Below are positions 8,895-16,384 of a DNA stretch of 17,500 bases, one piece after another. A model generated the notes under the pieces. It was not told the DNA's origin. It saw nothing but the letters and a program-made list of their open reading frames with translations, and did no database searches. How positions within the stretch are numbered: position 1 is the first letter of the stretch; each line of letters opens with the position of its first letter. A program made the position numbers and the translations under genes. The stretch is from Halocaridina rubra. Taxonomy: Eukaryota; Arthropoda; Malacostraca; Decapoda; Atyidae. The DNA is taken from NCBI GenBank assembly GCA_037179515.1, contig JAXCGZ010007577.1:15001-32500 (forward strand). The letters are read 5' to 3'.

Positions 8895-8920
8895 AGAGTG
8901 GTCAGATTTACCAAGAGTTA

Positions 8921-9276
8921 ATTAAAGAAGAAAAAACAAAAACAAAATAAAATCCCAATTGCAGGAAAATTCGAATAGTCATCTGAGGAGACACCCATCT
9001 GTTTATACTATATTTTTTTCTTGACTGCAAAAATGGTCATTTCAGAAGGAAAAATATTAATAACTTTTTAACCAAGGTATGTTATCACATGATCAGACTG
9101 GAAATCTAACTCAATTTATACAAAGAAATTAATAAAAGAGACCAAAATAAAAATAAAAACTAAGACAACTATGCTACTTGACAACTTAGCTGAACAATGT
9201 TGATAGGTATATTTTTAGTGTTTATTTACTTATTCAATTATTTCGCATAGCAAACTGACTATCAAGTTAATCTATA
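8921..9276. other. AT-rich non-LINE sequence
   Basis: No LINE similarity or reading frame of note. The stretch is very AT-rich with many short A and T runs. It contains, on the minus strand, an AATAAA at 9226-9221 that could serve the candidate exon just upstream. Confidence 0.5.
9221..9226 (-). promoter_or_regulatory. Possible polyadenylation signal AATAAA
   Basis: The hexamer AATAAA on the minus strand lies about 50 nt downstream of the stop codon of the candidate exon at 9440-9277. In AT-rich DNA this hexamer is common by chance, so it supports the exon only weakly. Confidence 0.3.
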
Positions 9277-9440
9277 TTAGAAGGATATTGATTTAACAAT
9301 ATGTGGAACCACAGAATCAGGTAATACGTCTGTAAGAGCTCTCCCCAGTTCACTCAAAAAGTTAGGTAATGTGATGGCTTCGCCTTTGGCAAGTTTTCTA
9401 ATCTTCCTTTTAGACAGGGCAGACAGCTTCTTTTTCCCCT
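9277..9440 (-). CDS. Candidate terminal exon of an unidentified host gene (partial)
   Basis: On the minus strand an open frame of about 54 codons runs from just below 9441 to a TAA at 9279-9277. It encodes a basic start (GKKKLSALSKRKIRKLAKGE) followed by an amphipathic stretch (AITLPNFLSELGRALTDVLP) and ends DSVVPHIVKSISF. Immediately upstream (minus strand, 9450-9441) the sequence ACTTTTAAG could be a splice acceptor; in the frame itself a TAA sits there, so without splicing the ORF has no ATG. An AATAAA lies about 50 nt after the stop. Codon use looks protein-like, unlike the surrounding AT-rich DNA. I do not recognise the protein. It could be a real 3' exon, a gene relic or a chance frame. 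Confidence 0.35.
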
Positions 9441-9596
9441 CTTAAAAGTATCCTCAGATTTTCCGTTTGGTTATTTGGGCTGTCTAGCTTACAACAAATA
9501 TATATTTGTTTTTATTCACAATACTCTGCAGAATCTCTATTCAGGCAAATTTGGTTAAAGTTTTATGCTTTAATCCCAGTTTACTCAAAAATACAA

Positions 9597-9643
9597 TGTG
9601 TGTGTGTGTGTGTGAGTGCGTGTGTGTGTGTGTGTGTGTGTGT
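9597..9643. repeat. (GT)n microsatellite at the 3' end of A3
   Basis: About 47 bp of GT dinucleotides with two interruptions (GAGTGCG). It directly adjoins the 3' terminal sequence of LINE-A copy A3; on the element's strand the tail reads AATTACACACA and runs on as CA repeats. It may be an expanded element tail or the pre-existing target site. Confidence 0.9.
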
Positions 9644-10577
9644 AATTACCTAATTATGTTTACGGGAGCCCCAAGCTCCATGCTCCCCGTCTCTTGGTCG
9701 GTTCCATTTTGTCCTTAGTGATACTTATCATACTTTTCCTTAAAACATTGGATTGAGTTAGCATTAACTACCTCCTTGCTTAGCGAATTCCAATTATCAA
9801 CTACTCTTACACTAAAAAAGTACTTCCTTACAACCTGCAAAGAACTTTTCATACGAAGCTTCAAACTATGACCCCCCGTTCTAGTGCCAGCCTTATCAAA
9901 ATATCGATCCCTATCCACTCATTCATAAACATGAGGGAATTTAAAAAAATTCACCATATCCCCTCAATCATCTAGCTTTGAGTGATGGTAAGTCTAATTC
10001 CCTCAGTCTCTCCTCATAACTGAGATTGCATATTTCTGGGACCAGTTTCGTAGCATGTCTTTGAACTTTATTCCAGCTTAACTACGTGCTTTTTTAAGTG
10101 TGGATTCCAAAAAGAGCTGCATATTAAAGCTTTGGCCTCACATAGGTTACATAAATATTTCTGAATATTTCCTTGCCCATGTGCCTGAAGGCTACCATTA
10201 CATTTGTTAAAAAAGCATATTCTGCCCTGACTATTAAATTTATATGCATTTCTGGAGACAAATCAGCCAGTATGTTGACTCCTAGATCTCTCTCATTCTC
10301 TGTCTCTTGAAGTTCTACTCCTCCCACCGAGTAGCCAAGTTTGGACCTTCTTGAACTTGTCCCCATTCTCATTACCTTACATTTTGAAGTATTGAATTTC
10401 AATAGCCGCTTTTCTGACCACTCAATGCAGACTATTTAGATCTTCCTGAAGTTCTCTACATTGTTCTCGTTTCTTACTTATTTCACAATCTTTGTATCAT
10501 CTGCCAACATATTCATGAATGAATATACAGACTATGGTAGGTCATTTACATATACAAGGAACAAAAGTAACCCTAAG
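9644..10577 (-). mobile_element. LINE-A copy A3, 5'-truncated, downstream of A4 in tandem
   Basis: This minus-strand copy starts within RT motif B (LGLLLFLVYVNDLP at 10577-10536) and runs to the element's 3' end at 9644. Readable frames are 10402-10124 (MKFNTSKCKVMRMGTSSRRS, ERDLGVNILADLS) and 9918-9715 (GGHSLKLRMKSSLQVVRKYF, VVDNWNSLSKEVVNANSI, ending KYDKYH). The catalytic box at 10507-10496 is LADD. Between 9918 and 10124 the C-terminal region is frame-broken. Its 5' end touches the 3' tail repeat of A4 with no intervening DNA. Confidence 0.88.
9715..9918 (-). pseudogene. LINE-A EN-RT C-terminal segment (A3)
   Basis: This is the last part of the LINE-A ORF2 protein: DRYFDKAGTRTGGHSLKLR, KYFFSVRVVDNWNSLS and FKEKYDKYH then a stop. 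The GHSLKL and NFFS-RVV--WNSLP pattern is the usual C-terminus of CR1-group reverse transcriptases and is shared here by A4 (10912-10670), A5 (degraded, about 14340-14100) and A6 (15938-15696). It fixes the end of ORF2 about 110 bp before the element's 3' terminus. Confidence 0.82.
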
Positions 10578-10578
10578 T

Positions 10579-10606
10579 GTGATTACCTAATTGTGATTAC
10601 CTAATT
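10579..10606 (-). repeat. LINE-A 3' tail: two tandem 14-bp units
   Basis: On the plus strand GTGATTACCTAATT occurs twice in direct succession (10579-10592 and 10593-10606), followed by GTGTTTACGGG. The tail of A6 shows the same 14-bp periodicity (15330-15357), while A3 and A5 each have one unit. CR1-like LINEs typically end in short tandem repeats rather than poly-A, so this is taken as the element's natural terminus. Confidence 0.82.
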
Positions 10607-10669
10607 GTGTTTACGGGAAAAAGCCCAAAGCTCGTATCTTCCCGTTTCCTGATCGGTTCCATTTTAGAC

Positions 10670-10912
10670 TTAGTGATACTTATCAAACCTGTCCTTAAAA
10701 CTATGGATTGAGATAGCATTAACTACCTCCTCGCTTAGCGAGTTCCAATTATCAACTACTCTTACACTGAAAAAGTATTTCCTTATATCCTGCAAAGAAG
10801 TTTTCCTACGAAGCTTCAAACTATGACCTCTAGTTTTAGAGCCTGCCATATCAAAATATCGATCCCATTCCACTCTATCATAACCATGAAGGAATTTAAA
10901 GACTGTCACCAT
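10670..10912 (-). pseudogene. LINE-A EN-RT C-terminal segment (A4)
   Basis: This 80-codon frame (VTVFKFLHGYDRVEWDRYFD, TRGHSLKLRRKTSLQDIRKY, FFSVRVVDNWNSLSEEVVNA, FKDRFDKYH then a stop) is the clean C-terminus of ORF2. The stop at about 10670 is followed by roughly 65 bp of 3' UTR and then the 14-bp tail units. Confidence 0.85.
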
Positions 10913-10960
10913 ATCCCCCCCTCAATCTTCTAGCTTCGAATGATGGTAAGTCTAATTCCC

Positions 10961-11772
10961 TCAGCCTCTCATCATAACTGAGATTGCGTTTTCTAGAACC
11001 AGTTTCGTGGCATTTCTTTGAACTTTTTCAAGCTTAGCTATTTGCTTTTTCAAGTGTGGATTCCAAAAGGGGGCTGCACATTCGAGTTTTGGCCTCACAT
11101 AGGTTACATAAATATTTCTGAACATTTCCTTGTCCATGTGCCTGAATGCTACCCTTACATTTGATAAGAATGCATATGCTGCTCTTACTATGCCATTTAT
11201 ATGTATTTCTGGAGACAAATCTGCCAGTATGTTTACTCCTAGATCTCTCTCATTTTCTGTCTCTTGAAGTTGTACTCCAGCCACCGAGTAGTCAAGCTTG
11301 GGCCTTCTTGCACTTGTACCCATTCTCATTACCTTACATTTTGAAGTATTGAATTTCATTAGCCACTTTTCTGACCACTCATGCAGATTATTTAGATCTT
11401 CCTGAAGTTCTTTAACATTGTTCTCGTTTTTTACTTTCTTCACAATCTTTGCATCATCTGCAAACATATTCATGAATGAATTTACAGACTCTGGTAGGTC
11501 ATTTACATATACAAGGAACAAAAGTGGCCCTAAAACTGAACCCTGTGGAACTCCATTACTAACTTTTCTCCATTTAGACGCTGAGTGTTTTACTCTAACC
11601 CTCTGTTCCCTTCCTTTTAAGCAAGTTTTTAAACATTCCAAAACATTTCCACCTATTCTAGCCATTGCTTGCAGCTTCCTAAGAAGTTTCCCATGTGGAA
11701 CAGTGCCAAACGCTTTCTGGAAGTCTAGGAATATGCAATTTGCCCAGTCCTCTCTTTCCTGTAAGATTTGGC
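10961..11772 (-). pseudogene. LINE-A RT palm and thumb (A4)
   Basis: This is the catalytic half of the RT. From 11772 it reads SQILQEREDWANCIFLDFQK, AFGTVPHGK (motif A; the AFD aspartate is Gly but the preceding catalytic Asp is kept), MARIGGNVLECLKTCLKGRE, KVSNGVPQGSVLGPLLFLVY (motif B), NMFADDAKIVKKV (motif C, FADD intact), WSEKWLMKFNTSKCKVMRMG, ETENERDLGVNILADLSPEI, and ECAAPFWNPHLKKQIAKLEK. It ends after NATKLVLENAISVMMRG, where A6 reads EIRNLNYEERLWELDLPSLE, so about 20 codons were lost or shifted near 10975. It is the most intact RT catalytic core in the window. Confidence 0.9.
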
Positions 11773-12576
11773 TTACCTCATCATAAAATTTAATAAGTTT
11801 GTTACTGTTGATCTACCTTCTCTGAAGTTATGTTGCCTCACTGACAAAAAGTTGAAGGATTCCAAGTGAAGAGAGATATGTTTACTTAGTAGTTTCTCCA
11901 TAAGTTTGCAAACTATGCTGGTCAAGGAAACTGGTCTATAGTTCAGAGCCGTATCCCTCCTTCCCTTTTTGAAGATAGGTATCACATTTGCTTGCTTCCA
12001 GCATCTTGGAATCTCCCCTGACTCCAGTGACTTTTTAAATATGCTACTTAGTGCCACTGATATTGAGTTTGCGCATTTTTTAAGCACATGAGGGGATATG
12101 TCATCAGGACCTGTAGCTTTACGAACATCTAAATCCATCAGCGCTTTGCATACCTCTGTGGCTGTAAGGTTGATGTTCTCTAATACCGGCCCTTGAGCTT
12201 CTATCTCTGCAATCTGAGGGGGTGGGGTATTTTCTACTGTAAATACTGACTGAAACTCCTTGTTCAGTTCTTTGCAGATCTCTTCATCCGTCTCAGTGAT
12301 GCTTCCATCCGCTCTCTTTAGCCTTAAAATCTGTTCTTTTACCTTCAGTTTTCCTCTGATAAAGCTGTGGAAAAGCTTGGGATTTTCTTTAGCCTTCCTG
12401 GTGATGTCCCTCTCATAGTCTCTCTCTGCCTCTCTCATTTTACTTAGGTAGTCATTTCTTGCTCTTTTGTAGGTCTGCCAGGCATTTATGTTTTTCTCTC
12501 CTATACTTTTTCCAGTATTTGTCTCTCCACTCCTTAGCTCTTTTACACCCATTATCGAACCATTTCTCTCTGGCAT
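11773..12576 (-). pseudogene. LINE-A linker and N-terminal RT (A4)
   Basis: This 267-codon frame includes NAWQTYKRARNDYLSKMREA, FHSFIRGKLKVKEQILRLKR, VFTVENTPPPQIAEIEA, KATGPDDISPHVLKKCANSI (RT motif 1-2), IPRCWKQANVIPIFKKG, LNYRPVSLTSIVCKLMEKLL and FREGRSTVTNLLNFM. It ends in a TAA at 11775-11773 created by loss of one base near 11790: A5 has TTAGAATTTTAT where A4 has TTAAATTTTAT. The first ~20 codons (MPERNGSIMGVKELRSGETN) are out of frame with the preceding segment (12811-12452) and are not the natural sequence. Without these two shifts the RT would be readable end to end. Confidence 0.88.
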
Positions 12577-12811
12577 GAATTACACCTACTTTGGTGACAG
12601 GTATGCAGCAATCTACTATCTTCCCATATTTCTCACAAAAGATGTCATACATTTCTTGCACAGATTTGTTGTAAAATAAGGTTCTCCAGTCAATAACTGC
12701 AAAAAGCTCAGTCATGTTGATGTAATCTCCTTTCGGATAGTTCCTTCTCATGTCCTCAGTGCCTCTACTCTCAGGCAGAATATCTTCAATGATATACTCC
12801 ATCAACAACAC
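12452..12811 (-). pseudogene. LINE-A endonuclease end and linker (A4)
   Basis: The frame gives LLMEYIIEDILPESRGTEDM, NYPKGDYINMTELFAVIDW, EKYGKIVDCCIPVTKVG and HAREKWFDNGCKRAKEWRDK, matching the A1 copy (4773-4435 and onward). It covers the end of the APE domain and the basic linker with the KWFD/NGCKRA block usual in these proteins. It runs out of frame near 12490, where the next frame (12576-11773) takes over, so a frameshift lies at about 12490-12510. Confidence 0.82.
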
Positions 12812-12822
12812 ACAGTGGTCAC

Positions 12823-12864
12823 TCTGTGTGTTTCTGTGTGTGTGTGTGTGTGTTTGTGTGTGGG

Positions 12865-12960
<96 letters not shown>
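12823..12960. repeat. Compound (GT)n-(GA)47 microsatellite
   Basis: Interrupted GT repeats (12825-12866) pass directly into an uninterrupted GA run of about 94 bp (12867-12960). It bounds the 5' truncation point of A4. Reading frames across it (for example long Arg-Glu or Leu-Ser repeats) are artefacts. Confidence 0.97.
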
Positions 12961-12963
<3 letters not shown>

Positions 12964-14020
12964 AGTTTGTAATTCATATATTAGGGTTATATCTAGCAAG
13001 GCATAATCTGTTATCTTTAGATATATTGCCTCTCCAAGCCTTGATAATTCTCAGATTAATACTATGTAGTTAGATATATCATGGTATAATAACCCATTGT
13101 TAATATATAATAGCTTTACGGTATATTTCTTAAGTATGATAGATATGATCACTTATGTCATGGGTATAATTTCTTATGCCGGGAGGTGAAAATTTCATAC
13201 CTCTTACCCAAGAAAGGTCATGGTCGACTTCCCATGGTGGCTCGTACACCCTCCCTTTAATATAAACCCTAATAATGAGGAGAAGATTGTGGCATTTTTT
13301 GTGAAGTATCTCCATGCGTCCCAGTTCTCACTTTAGTTCCACCCAAACGAGAATGAGAGGGTAGTGACGTCGTTTTGTGAGGTATCTGTGGGAGTTTGGT
13401 TATTGGGTGTGTTTTATCCAAGTGAGGAGAGGTTAGTAGTGTCTTTTGTGTGGTATTTTCAGGAATTGGGGCTTTGGATGGGTTCTATTCAAGTGAGGAG
13501 TTGAATGTCCTCTGTCTCCCAATGTATACAATTTCTTCCTCTCTTTAGGTGCACTTCTTGTTTTCCCATTTCCTTGGGCGATGATTCAGAATTCCGTCTC
13601 AGTATTCCCCTGCTTGTTGTAAAAGTTGATTAAATGAGGTAGAGAGAAGGATCTGAGGAGCCACTCTCTTGTTACTTCCTCCTGCAAAGAGCCAAGGCAT
13701 ATGAAGGGGTTCTGGAGAATAACTTCAGCCCGAACCTTAGATTAGGTGTGCGCTCTAATGCAGCTATACCTATTTCAAAGGGGAAATTGGCTAGAAGAAT
13801 ACTTTCATAATTCCGTGTCTCCTGATAAAATTTTTGAAATTGTTTTCATCATACTGTTTTGATCTGAACATGCACGTGATATGGATGTGTATATTTATGA
13901 CTAATTATATGCAAATAATCCCTTTAATGGGAATGTACAAGAAGATTTTTAACTCATAAGCTATCTTCCAAGTTTATTGCGATTTTTTTTTATTTTAAGA
14001 AAAAAAAATTCATGCACATG
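12961..14020. other. Non-LINE sequence, no gene recognised
   Basis: About 1.06 kb without similarity to either LINE family. It is AT-rich at both ends (13000-13150 and 13850-14010) and more balanced in the middle. No convincing ORF, splice-bounded exon, tRNA or transposon terminus was found. It contains the imperfect tandem repeat at 13276-13497 and A/T runs near 13983-14009 just before the 3' end of A5. Confidence 0.6.
13276..13497. repeat. Imperfect ~72-bp tandem repeat, 2 clear units plus 1 weak unit
   Basis: Units at 13355-13426 and 13427-13497 both begin GAGAGG-TAGT, contain a TTTTGTG-GGTAT block and end TATYCAAGTGAG. The preceding stretch (13276-13354) has a weaker match around TTTTTTGTGAAGTATCT. 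The units are quite diverged from each other, so the array is old. No function is suggested by the sequence. Confidence 0.5.
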
Positions 14021-15320
14021 TGTGTAATCACCTTATTGTACTAATGGGAAAGAGTCCCAAGTTCATAACTCCCCGTCTCCTGGTCAGTTTCATTGTTATA
14101 CTCAATGAAAGTTACTGTACTTTTCCTTAAAACTATGAATTGAGTTGGCATTAACTACCTCCTCGCTTAGCGAACTCCTATCATCAACTATTGTTACACT
14201 AAAAAAGTACTTTCCTTACATCCTGCAAAGAAGTTTACTCACGAAGCTTCAAACTTTGATCTTTAGTCCTAGAGTCAGCCATATCAAAATATTGATCCTA
14301 TTCCATTCTGTCAAAACCACGAAGTAAATTAAAACCCATCACCATATTCCCCCTCATGTTTCTAGATTCGAGTGGTGGTAATTTTTATTCTCTCAGCCTC
14401 TCCTCATACCTGAGATTACGTTTCTCTTGCACCATTTTCGTAGCAAGTCGCTAAATTTTTTCCAGCTTATTAAATGCCTATTCAAGTGTGGATTCCGAAA
14501 GGGGGCTGCATGCTCAAACTTTTGCTTCACGCAAGCTACATAAATATTTCAGAGCATGGCCTTATCCATGTGTTTGAACGCTACCCTTACATTTATTAAG
14601 TAATCATAGGCAGCCTTTACTATGCCATTTATATGCCATTCCTGAGACAAATCTGCCAATATGAATACTACTAAATCTCTCTCATTCTCTGCCCCTTGAA
14701 GATTTGCATTTGCTATTGAGTACTCAATCTTGGGCTTTCTCGCACTTGTATCCATTCTCATTTCCTTACATTCTGAAGTATTGAGTTTAATGAGCCACTT
14801 TTCTGACCACTCATGCAGGCTATTTAGATCTCTCTAAAGTTTTCTATCATTGTTCTCGTCTTTTACTTTCTTTACAATATTTGCAACATCTGCAAACATA
14901 TTCAAAAATGAATATTCAATCTCCATTTGGTCATTTACATATACAAGGAACAGAAATTAACCTAAAAGTTAGCCATGTGGAACCCAATTACTAACCCATC
15001 GCTTGTCAGATATTGATTATCTTACTCTTTCCTCCTTTCCCTCTAAGAAAGTATTTATCCATTCCAAGATATTTCCAATTATTCTTCCTATTACTTGCAG
15101 CTTTTTAGTAAATCTCCCATGTTTTCCGTATGAAATGCCTTCTGAATATCTAAGAATATGAAATCTGCCTAGCCTTCTCTTTCTTATAAAACCTGGCTTG
15201 CCTCATCATAAAATTCTAATAAGTTTGTTACTCTAGCTCTGCCATCTCTTAGGCAATTTTGTCTCACTGACAAAAAGGACTCCAAGTGAAGAGAGATGCA
15301 TTATCTTAGTAGTTTCTCCA
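14021..15320 (-). mobile_element. LINE-A copy A5, 5'-truncated, downstream of A6 in tandem
   Basis: A strongly decayed minus-strand copy extending from the RT (region after the NYRP motif, 15320) to the element 3' end at 14021. The readable remnant at 14761-14549 (MRMDTSARKPKIEYS, ENERDLVVFILADLS, ALINVRVAFKHMDKA-like) is the post-FADD region; the catalytic box at 14896-14885 reads FADV. The C-terminal GHSLKL/WNSL region at about 14340-14100 is recognisable only at nucleotide level. The 5' end meets the tail repeats of A6 directly. Confidence 0.83.
14549..14761 (-). pseudogene. LINE-A RT thumb fragment (A5)
   Basis: Seventy codons equivalent to A4 11335-11120: MRMDTSARKPKIEYSIANA, ENERDLVVFILADLSQEWHI and NVRVAFKHMDKAML. 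The block follows the catalytic box in CR1-type RTs. The surrounding frames are broken on both sides. Confidence 0.75.
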
Positions 15321-15329
15321 TGTGTGTTT

Positions 15330-15357
15330 AATTACCTAATTGCAATTATCTAATTGT
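15330..15357 (-). repeat. LINE-A 3' tail of A6: two 14-bp units
   Basis: On the plus strand AATTACCTAATTGC (15330-15343) is followed by AATTATCTAATTGT (15344-15357), the same unit and period as in A4's tail. GTGTGTTT precedes it, where A5 begins. Confidence 0.78.
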
Positions 15358-15420
15358 ACTTACTGGAAATAGCCCCAAGCTCGTAACTTCCCATCTCCTG
15401 GTTGGTTCCATTTTGTGCTT

Positions 15421-15694
15421 TTTTTTTTTTTTTTAATGAGTGTGACACAAGCATAGGCACTGAAAATTGCCCTTATCGGGCCTGGGCATGGAGAAATCTT
15501 TAAGCAAAGAGAAACAGAGATGAAAAGTGTTGTGACTTGTCAGATGTGAAGGGATAGTAAGAGATCCATAACGAATATCAAAGAATATTCGATGTAGATG
15601 TAGGCATAGAATGAGAACCGTAACCGAAGGAAGACTTAATACTGAACTGTCTTTGACAGGTCTATTTAAGTCCAATAGACCTTCAGCTGTACTA
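15421..15694 (-). mobile_element. B3: short non-autonomous LINE-B derivative (5' end fused to 3' end)
   Basis: A ~270-bp element on the minus strand with a tail of at least 14 A (T-run 15421-15434). Its first ~180 bp (15690 down to about 15511) align with the LINE-B 5' UTR (B1 about 510-705), sharing GAATATTCT, GCCTAC-TCTACA and AGTCACAACACT. Its last ~80 bp (15500-15421) align with the LINE-B 3' terminus (B1 about 3845-3920), including ATGCCC-GGCC and the GGCA/TGCC hairpin. All EN-RT coding sequence is absent. It sits in the 3' UTR of A6, whose sequence resumes at about 15695. Its divergence from B1 is greater than that between B1 and B2, so it comes from a related subfamily or is old. The 80-codon frame across it is not a gene. 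Confidence 0.75.
15456..15471 (-). other. 3' hairpin of B3, shared with LINE-B
   Basis: GGCA and TGCC arms on either side of an 8-nt loop, about 20 nt before the A-tail, followed by GTGTCACACTCATT. The equivalents are at 3879-3891 in B1 and 6548-6560 in B2, where the stem is GGCAG/CTGCC. Confidence 0.6.
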
Positions 15695-15695
15695 C

Positions 15696-15938
15696 TTAGT
15701 GATACTTAGCATACTTGTCCTTAAAACTATGAATTGAGTTAGCATTAACTACCTCCTCGCTTATCGAATTCCAATTATCAAGTACTATTACTCTAAAAGA
15801 GCACTTCCTTACATCCTGCAAAGAAGTTTTGTTACGAAGTTTCAAAATATGACCTCTAGTTCTAGTGCAAGCCATATCAAAATATCGATCCCTACCCACT
15901 CTGTCATAGCCATGAAGAAATTTAAAAATCATCACCAT
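15696..15938 (-). pseudogene. LINE-A EN-RT C-terminal segment (A6)
   Basis: The 80-codon frame (IFKFLHGYDRVGRDRYFDMA, TRGHILKLRNKTSLQDVRK, VLDNWNSISEEVVNANSIHS, FKDKYAKYH then a stop) matches A4 10912-10670. The B3 insertion lies only a few bases after the stop codon, so ORF2 itself was not interrupted by it. Confidence 0.83.
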
Positions 15939-16384
15939 ATCCCCCTCATTCTTCTAGCTTCGAGTGATGGTAAGTCTAACTCCCAAAGCCTCTCCTCATA
16001 ATTGAGATTGCGTATTTCTGGCACCAGTTCCGTGGCATGTCTTTGAACTTTTTCCAGTTTAACTATGTGCTTTTTCAAGAATGGATTCCAAAAAGGGGCT
16101 GCATATTCAAGATTTATCTTTATATATGTTACATAAATATTTCTGAACATTTCCGTATCAATATGCCTGAAGGCTACCCTTACATTTGCTAAGAATGCAA
16201 ATGCTGCCCTTACTATACCATTTATATGCATTCCCGGACACAAATCGGCCAGTATGTCTACTCCTAGATCTATCTGATTCTCTGTCTCTTGAGGTTCTGC
16301 TCTTGCCATTGAGTAGTCGAGCGTGGGCCTTCTTGCACTTGTACCCATTTTCATTCCCTTACATTTAGAAGTATTGAATATCAA
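15932..16384 (-). pseudogene. LINE-A RT thumb and connection (A6)
   Basis: This 150-codon frame reads MIFNTSKCKGMKMGTSARRP, ETENQIDLGVDILADLCPGM, VRAAFAFLANVRVAFRHIDT, NIYVTYIKINLEYAAPFWNP, LKKHIVKLEKVQRHATELVP, EIRNLNYEERLWELDLPSLE and ARRMRG. It preserves the KVQRRATK--PG/NLSYEERL-type block characteristic of CR1-group elements, which is the main reason for the CR1-like label. The next segment (15938-15696) is nearly contiguous but in another frame, after a base change or shift at about 15935. Confidence 0.85.

Larger units (their letters stand above)
6516..8920 (-). mobile_element. LINE-B copy B2, 5'-truncated
   Basis: This is a minus-strand LINE-B copy with its A-tail as a T-run at about 6516-6531. 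It lies head-on to B1 in opposite orientation and is highly similar to it. Similarity begins at about 8915 with TCTGACCAC (the SDH motif of the endonuclease), so the copy lacks the 5' UTR and most of the endonuclease, as is common after incomplete target-primed reverse transcription. It is cleaner than B1 in the RT and C-terminal part. I found no convincing target-site duplication at its ends. Confidence 0.87.
10578..12822 (-). mobile_element. LINE-A copy A4, the best preserved RT, 5'-truncated in the endonuclease
   Basis: This minus-strand copy runs from the last ~30 codons of the endonuclease (12822) through the linker, complete RT and C-terminal region, to a 3' tail made of two 14-bp units (10579-10606). 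RT motifs are all present: TGPDDISPHVL, NYRPVSLTSIVCKLMEKLL, LDFQKAFGTVPHGK, GVPQGSVLGPLLFLVYVNDL and an intact FADD at 11464-11453. Only a few frameshifts interrupt it (near 12500, 11790 and 10965). Its 5' end lies against the GT part of the compound microsatellite at 12823. Confidence 0.9.

Noticed and set aside
6500..8940. Target-site duplication around B2
   Set aside because: Flanks near 6510 and 8925 were compared by eye and no convincing matching pair was found.
9493..9510. Perfect AT palindrome AACAAATATATATTTGTT
   Set aside because: An 18-bp AT-only-centred palindrome is expected by chance in AT-rich DNA and is not linked to any element end.
10579..10606. Direct repeats considered as a CRISPR-like array
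   Set aside because: The two units are adjacent without spacers and belong to the LINE-A 3' tail; the window is eukaryotic.
12750..13006. Reading frames encoding long Arg-Glu, Leu-Ser and Val-Cys repeats
   Set aside because: They are translations of the (GT)n-(GA)n microsatellite in different frames and have no independent support.
13130..13315. 61-codon minus-strand frame in the non-LINE segment
   Set aside because: No motif, no splice or polyadenylation context, and composition like the surrounding DNA; treated as chance.
15433..15675. 80-codon minus-strand frame across B3
   Set aside because: It spans non-coding LINE-B 5' and 3' UTR sequence; the equivalent region of B1 is leader, and the peptide shows no domain.
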